From contig CAYXZW010000002.1 of assembly GCA_964469905.1 (NCBI GenBank), forward strand, positions 62,001 to 126,000: a stretch of DNA of 64,000 nucleotides, written 5' to 3'. The DNA is from MVRV01 sp964469905 (GTDB lineage Bacteria; Desulfobacterota; Syntrophia; Syntrophales; Smithellaceae). The notes under the pieces are model-generated. The model saw nothing but the letters and a program-made list of their open reading frames with translations, had not been told where the DNA came from and made no database searches. This document shows, piece after piece, positions 62,914 through 64,000 of this stretch; position 1 is the stretch's first letter; every line of letters begins with the position of its first letter. Both the position numbers and the translations under genes were made by a program.

Positions 62914-63163
62914 GAGTTATTCTCTCAATATGTTTTTCCACCGACTCCTTAGTAAATTTCCCTTCTTTAATATCTCTTTTGGTTTCCAGTAAAGCCGTTT
63001 CTAATTCGCATTCCCTTAAATAATTATATTTCTCAATGGGAAGAACAACATATTTATTCTTACCCCGAACTGTTATAATTATTTCCGATCCATCGGCAGT
63101 CTCTCCATTTAAAATGGAAACACCCTTGGTTTTTAATTCATTCGCTGTAATTATTTGCGTCAT
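62906..63163 (-). CDS. Phd/YefM-type antitoxin
   Basis: An 85-residue protein. The N-terminal part ITANELKTKGVSIL and KNKYVVLPIEKYNYL match the Phd/YefM DNA-binding fold, which bears a beta-strand segment and a short helix. The C-terminal charged tail would wrap the toxin. An AAAAGGAT ribosome-binding site and a strong promoter lie upstream, and the toxin gene overlaps its end. It would repress its own operon and neutralise the RelE-type toxin. Confidence 0.86.
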   Translation of the reverse strand: MTQIITANELKTKGVSILNGETADGSEIIITVRGKNKYVVLPIEKYNYLRECELETALLETKRDIKEGKFTKESVEKHIERITRG

Positions 63164-63181
63164 ATTGAATAATCCTTTTGT

Positions 63182-63221
63182 TAGTGTTATTTACAATACT
63201 ATTAACCGGACTATTTGTCAA
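63182..63221 (-). promoter_or_regulatory. Promoter with overlapping operator of the toxin-antitoxin operon
   Basis: On the minus strand a perfect -35 box TTGACA (63216-63221) is separated by exactly 17 bases from a -10-like TATTGT (63193-63198). A near-perfect inverted repeat, TAGTGTT at 63182-63188 and AATACTA at 63195-63201 on the plus strand, overlaps the -10 box. It could be the binding site of the antitoxin for autorepression. Confidence 0.62.
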
Positions 63222-63338
63222 GCGAGAACTTTTGAAGGTGCACAAGACCCGTACCTTTTTTGCTATCCAGTTCATTTGACCTTCTGGTTAATTGTGGCAT
63301 CAGATCATGATTGGACAGTCTATAATTGTTTTTCCTGG

Positions 63339-63374
63339 ATTCCCTTGTCTCATTGTCATTCGCAAGGGAATGAC
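63339..63374. repeat. Short palindromic repeat of the ATTCCC...GGGAATGAC type
   Basis: ATTCCCTTG (63339-63347) pairs with CAAGGGAAT (63363-63371), and a nested pair GTCATTC/GAATGAC (63355-63361 and 63368-63374) gives an alternative hairpin. The pattern, preceded by CTGG and followed by GACGG, is like dispersed palindromes common between genes in many proteobacteria. It lies between the broken vapC gene and the toxin-antitoxin promoter. Confidence 0.5.
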
Positions 63375-63392
63375 GGTGGATGTATTAATGGT

Positions 63393-63768
63393 TTACATCG
63401 ACAGTAAACGAATTTTTTCAATATAAACAAAATCTTTCTTATTGCCTGTGTAGAGCTTGACACCCCGGTTTATCGAAGTTGCAGCAATCAGTAACATCCG
63501 GTATCGGCAAACCGTGGCTTTTTGCGTATCGTTCAATGAGATCTGAGGCGGTAATCGATATTTCCTCGTTGATATGAAATATTCGAATTGATGACAGGTG
63601 ACGCTTTATCTTGTTGAGTTCAGCCTTATTCAAAGCGCCGTAATAAAGTTCCATTGCCGTGATGACGCTTATGGCTATTTTATCCAGCCCTATTTTCTCT
63701 ATCGCTTGAATGACCAAAGGATTATTTTTAAGAGCTTCAATTATTACGTTCGTATCTCACAGAATCAT
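63393..63768 (-). pseudogene. Broken VapC-type PIN-domain toxin
   Basis: Starting six bases after the antitoxin stop, the frame reads MIL-stop-DTNVIIEALKNN, where intact PIN toxins have a residue at the stop (TGA at 63757-63759). It continues with AISVITAMELYYGA and SHGLPIPD. A two-base loss or one-base gain near 63495 then shifts the frame; the other frame restores LLIAATSINRGVKLYTGNKK and ends at the TAA at 63393. The PIN acidic residues (DTN, MEL, IPD) are recognisable but no intact protein can be made. Both lesions are visible in the sequence, so the toxin is inactive unless the stop is an error. Confidence 0.82.
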
Positions 63769-63773
63769 TTTTT

Positions 63774-63980
63774 CTACCGCCATGCTTTTTGTCTGATGTC
63801 TGCAAGCGTAATGTCCCGGTTTTCCCATATACCAAACAACTTCTTTAAATCACCTTTTGTTGATACCGTTGATACTTCTTTTTCTTCGCTTTCAATATCA
63901 ATAAAATTAATTTCATTCAAAAAGCTGACTAGCGCGTTTCCTTTTGTATCATCCTTAACGTGAATAACAATTCTTTGCAT
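63774..63980 (-). CDS. Small antitoxin partner of the broken VapC
   Basis: A 68-residue protein from an ATG with GGAGG six bases upstream. It has a beta-strand-like start (MQRIVIHVKDD), a mixed charged middle, and the tail DLKKLFGIWENRDITLADIR, a form typical of small antitoxins encoded directly before VapC. It ends five bases before the vapC start. With the toxin broken it has no obvious function unless it cross-reacts with another toxin. I base the antitoxin call on the tail pattern and the gene order. Confidence 0.72.
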   Translation of the reverse strand: MQRIVIHVKDDTKGNALVSFLNEINFIDIESEEKEVSTVSTKGDLKKLFGIWENRDITLADIRQKAWR

Positions 63981-64000
63981 ATAAACCTCCAAACGTTGCT

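Noticed and set aside
63757..63759. TGA read as selenocysteine or tryptophan in the vapC frame
   Set aside because: No SECIS-like stem-loop was evident and the same gene carries a frameshift further on. Many other genes here end in TGA, so the code is standard; a pseudogene is simpler.
1..64000. CRISPR arrays, tRNA or rRNA genes, transposases
   Set aside because: No regularly spaced repeats, cloverleaf-like sequence with TTCGANNC, ribosomal RNA core sequence or DDE/HUH transposase was seen.

Overview
The window is almost entirely one surface-polysaccharide (O-antigen or capsule type) biosynthesis locus. Every gene I can support lies on the minus strand, so the locus reads from high to low coordinates. 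No rRNA, tRNA, CRISPR array or intact insertion sequence was seen. Wzx/Wzy-type assembly genes, an EPS-associated MarR regulator, a pseudaminic acid pathway, many radical SAM/B12 enzymes and moderate-to-low GC suggest a Gram-negative, probably anaerobic bacterium such as a Desulfobacterota (deltaproteobacterium) or a relative. This assignment is inferred from gene content only.

Layout in transcription order. (1) 64.0-61.3 kb: a VapB-like antitoxin with a broken VapC toxin, an intact Phd/RelE-type toxin-antitoxin pair with a clear promoter, a YdcF-family envelope protein, and the MarR/EPS regulator with a promoter and an inverted-repeat operator candidate. (2) 61.0-56.5 kb: UDP-GlcNAc 6-dehydrogenase, a fused 3-dehydrogenase/N-acetyltransferase and a UDP-GlcNAc 2-epimerase, which together cover most of a WbpA-B-D-I route to UDP-ManNAc(3NAc)A. 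(3) 56.5-48.8 kb: a pseudaminic acid operon (pseB, pseC, aldo/keto reductase, a cytidylyltransferase-aminotransferase fusion, pseG, a formyltransferase, pseI) joined by overlapping or near-overlapping start and stop codons. (4) 48.7-45.5 kb: the sugar amidotransferase trio WbuX-WbuY-WbuZ and a GNAT acetyltransferase. (5) 45.4-37.3 kb: a compact acyl module (DRE-TIM aldolase, AMP ligase, methyltransferase, cyclase-family hydrolase, acyl carrier protein, second methyltransferase, and an AAC(3)-DUF2172/DUF4910 fusion) that probably builds and attaches an unusual acyl group. (6) 37.3-12.9 kb: repeat-unit assembly, with three B12-binding radical SAM enzymes, a KpsS-like GT-B protein, Wzx, a perosamine-synthase-like aminotransferase, GT4 and GT2 glycosyltransferases, an asparagine-synthase paralogue, methyltransferases, a second 2-epimerase, a GT39 membrane transferase and the Wzy/WaaL-type polymerase. 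(7) 12.8-0 kb: a WbpP-like epimerase, a decayed fragment of a second polymerase gene, an orphan membrane protein, methyltransferases, a polyprenyl-phosphate GT2, a carbamoyltransferase, a second AsnB, a SPASM-like radical SAM protein, a fused dehydrogenase, and the first 21 codons of another epimerase running off the edge.

Taken together, the locus appears to make a heavily decorated glycan containing a pseudaminic-acid-type nonulosonate, an aminouronic acid and several methylated, amidated, carbamoylated or acylated sugars. No initiating phosphoglycosyl transferase was found; it is probably beyond the left edge. The most original parts are the acyl module next to the Pse pathway, the formyltransferase and aminotransferase fusion inside that pathway, and the relic showing past recombination at the polymerase position.
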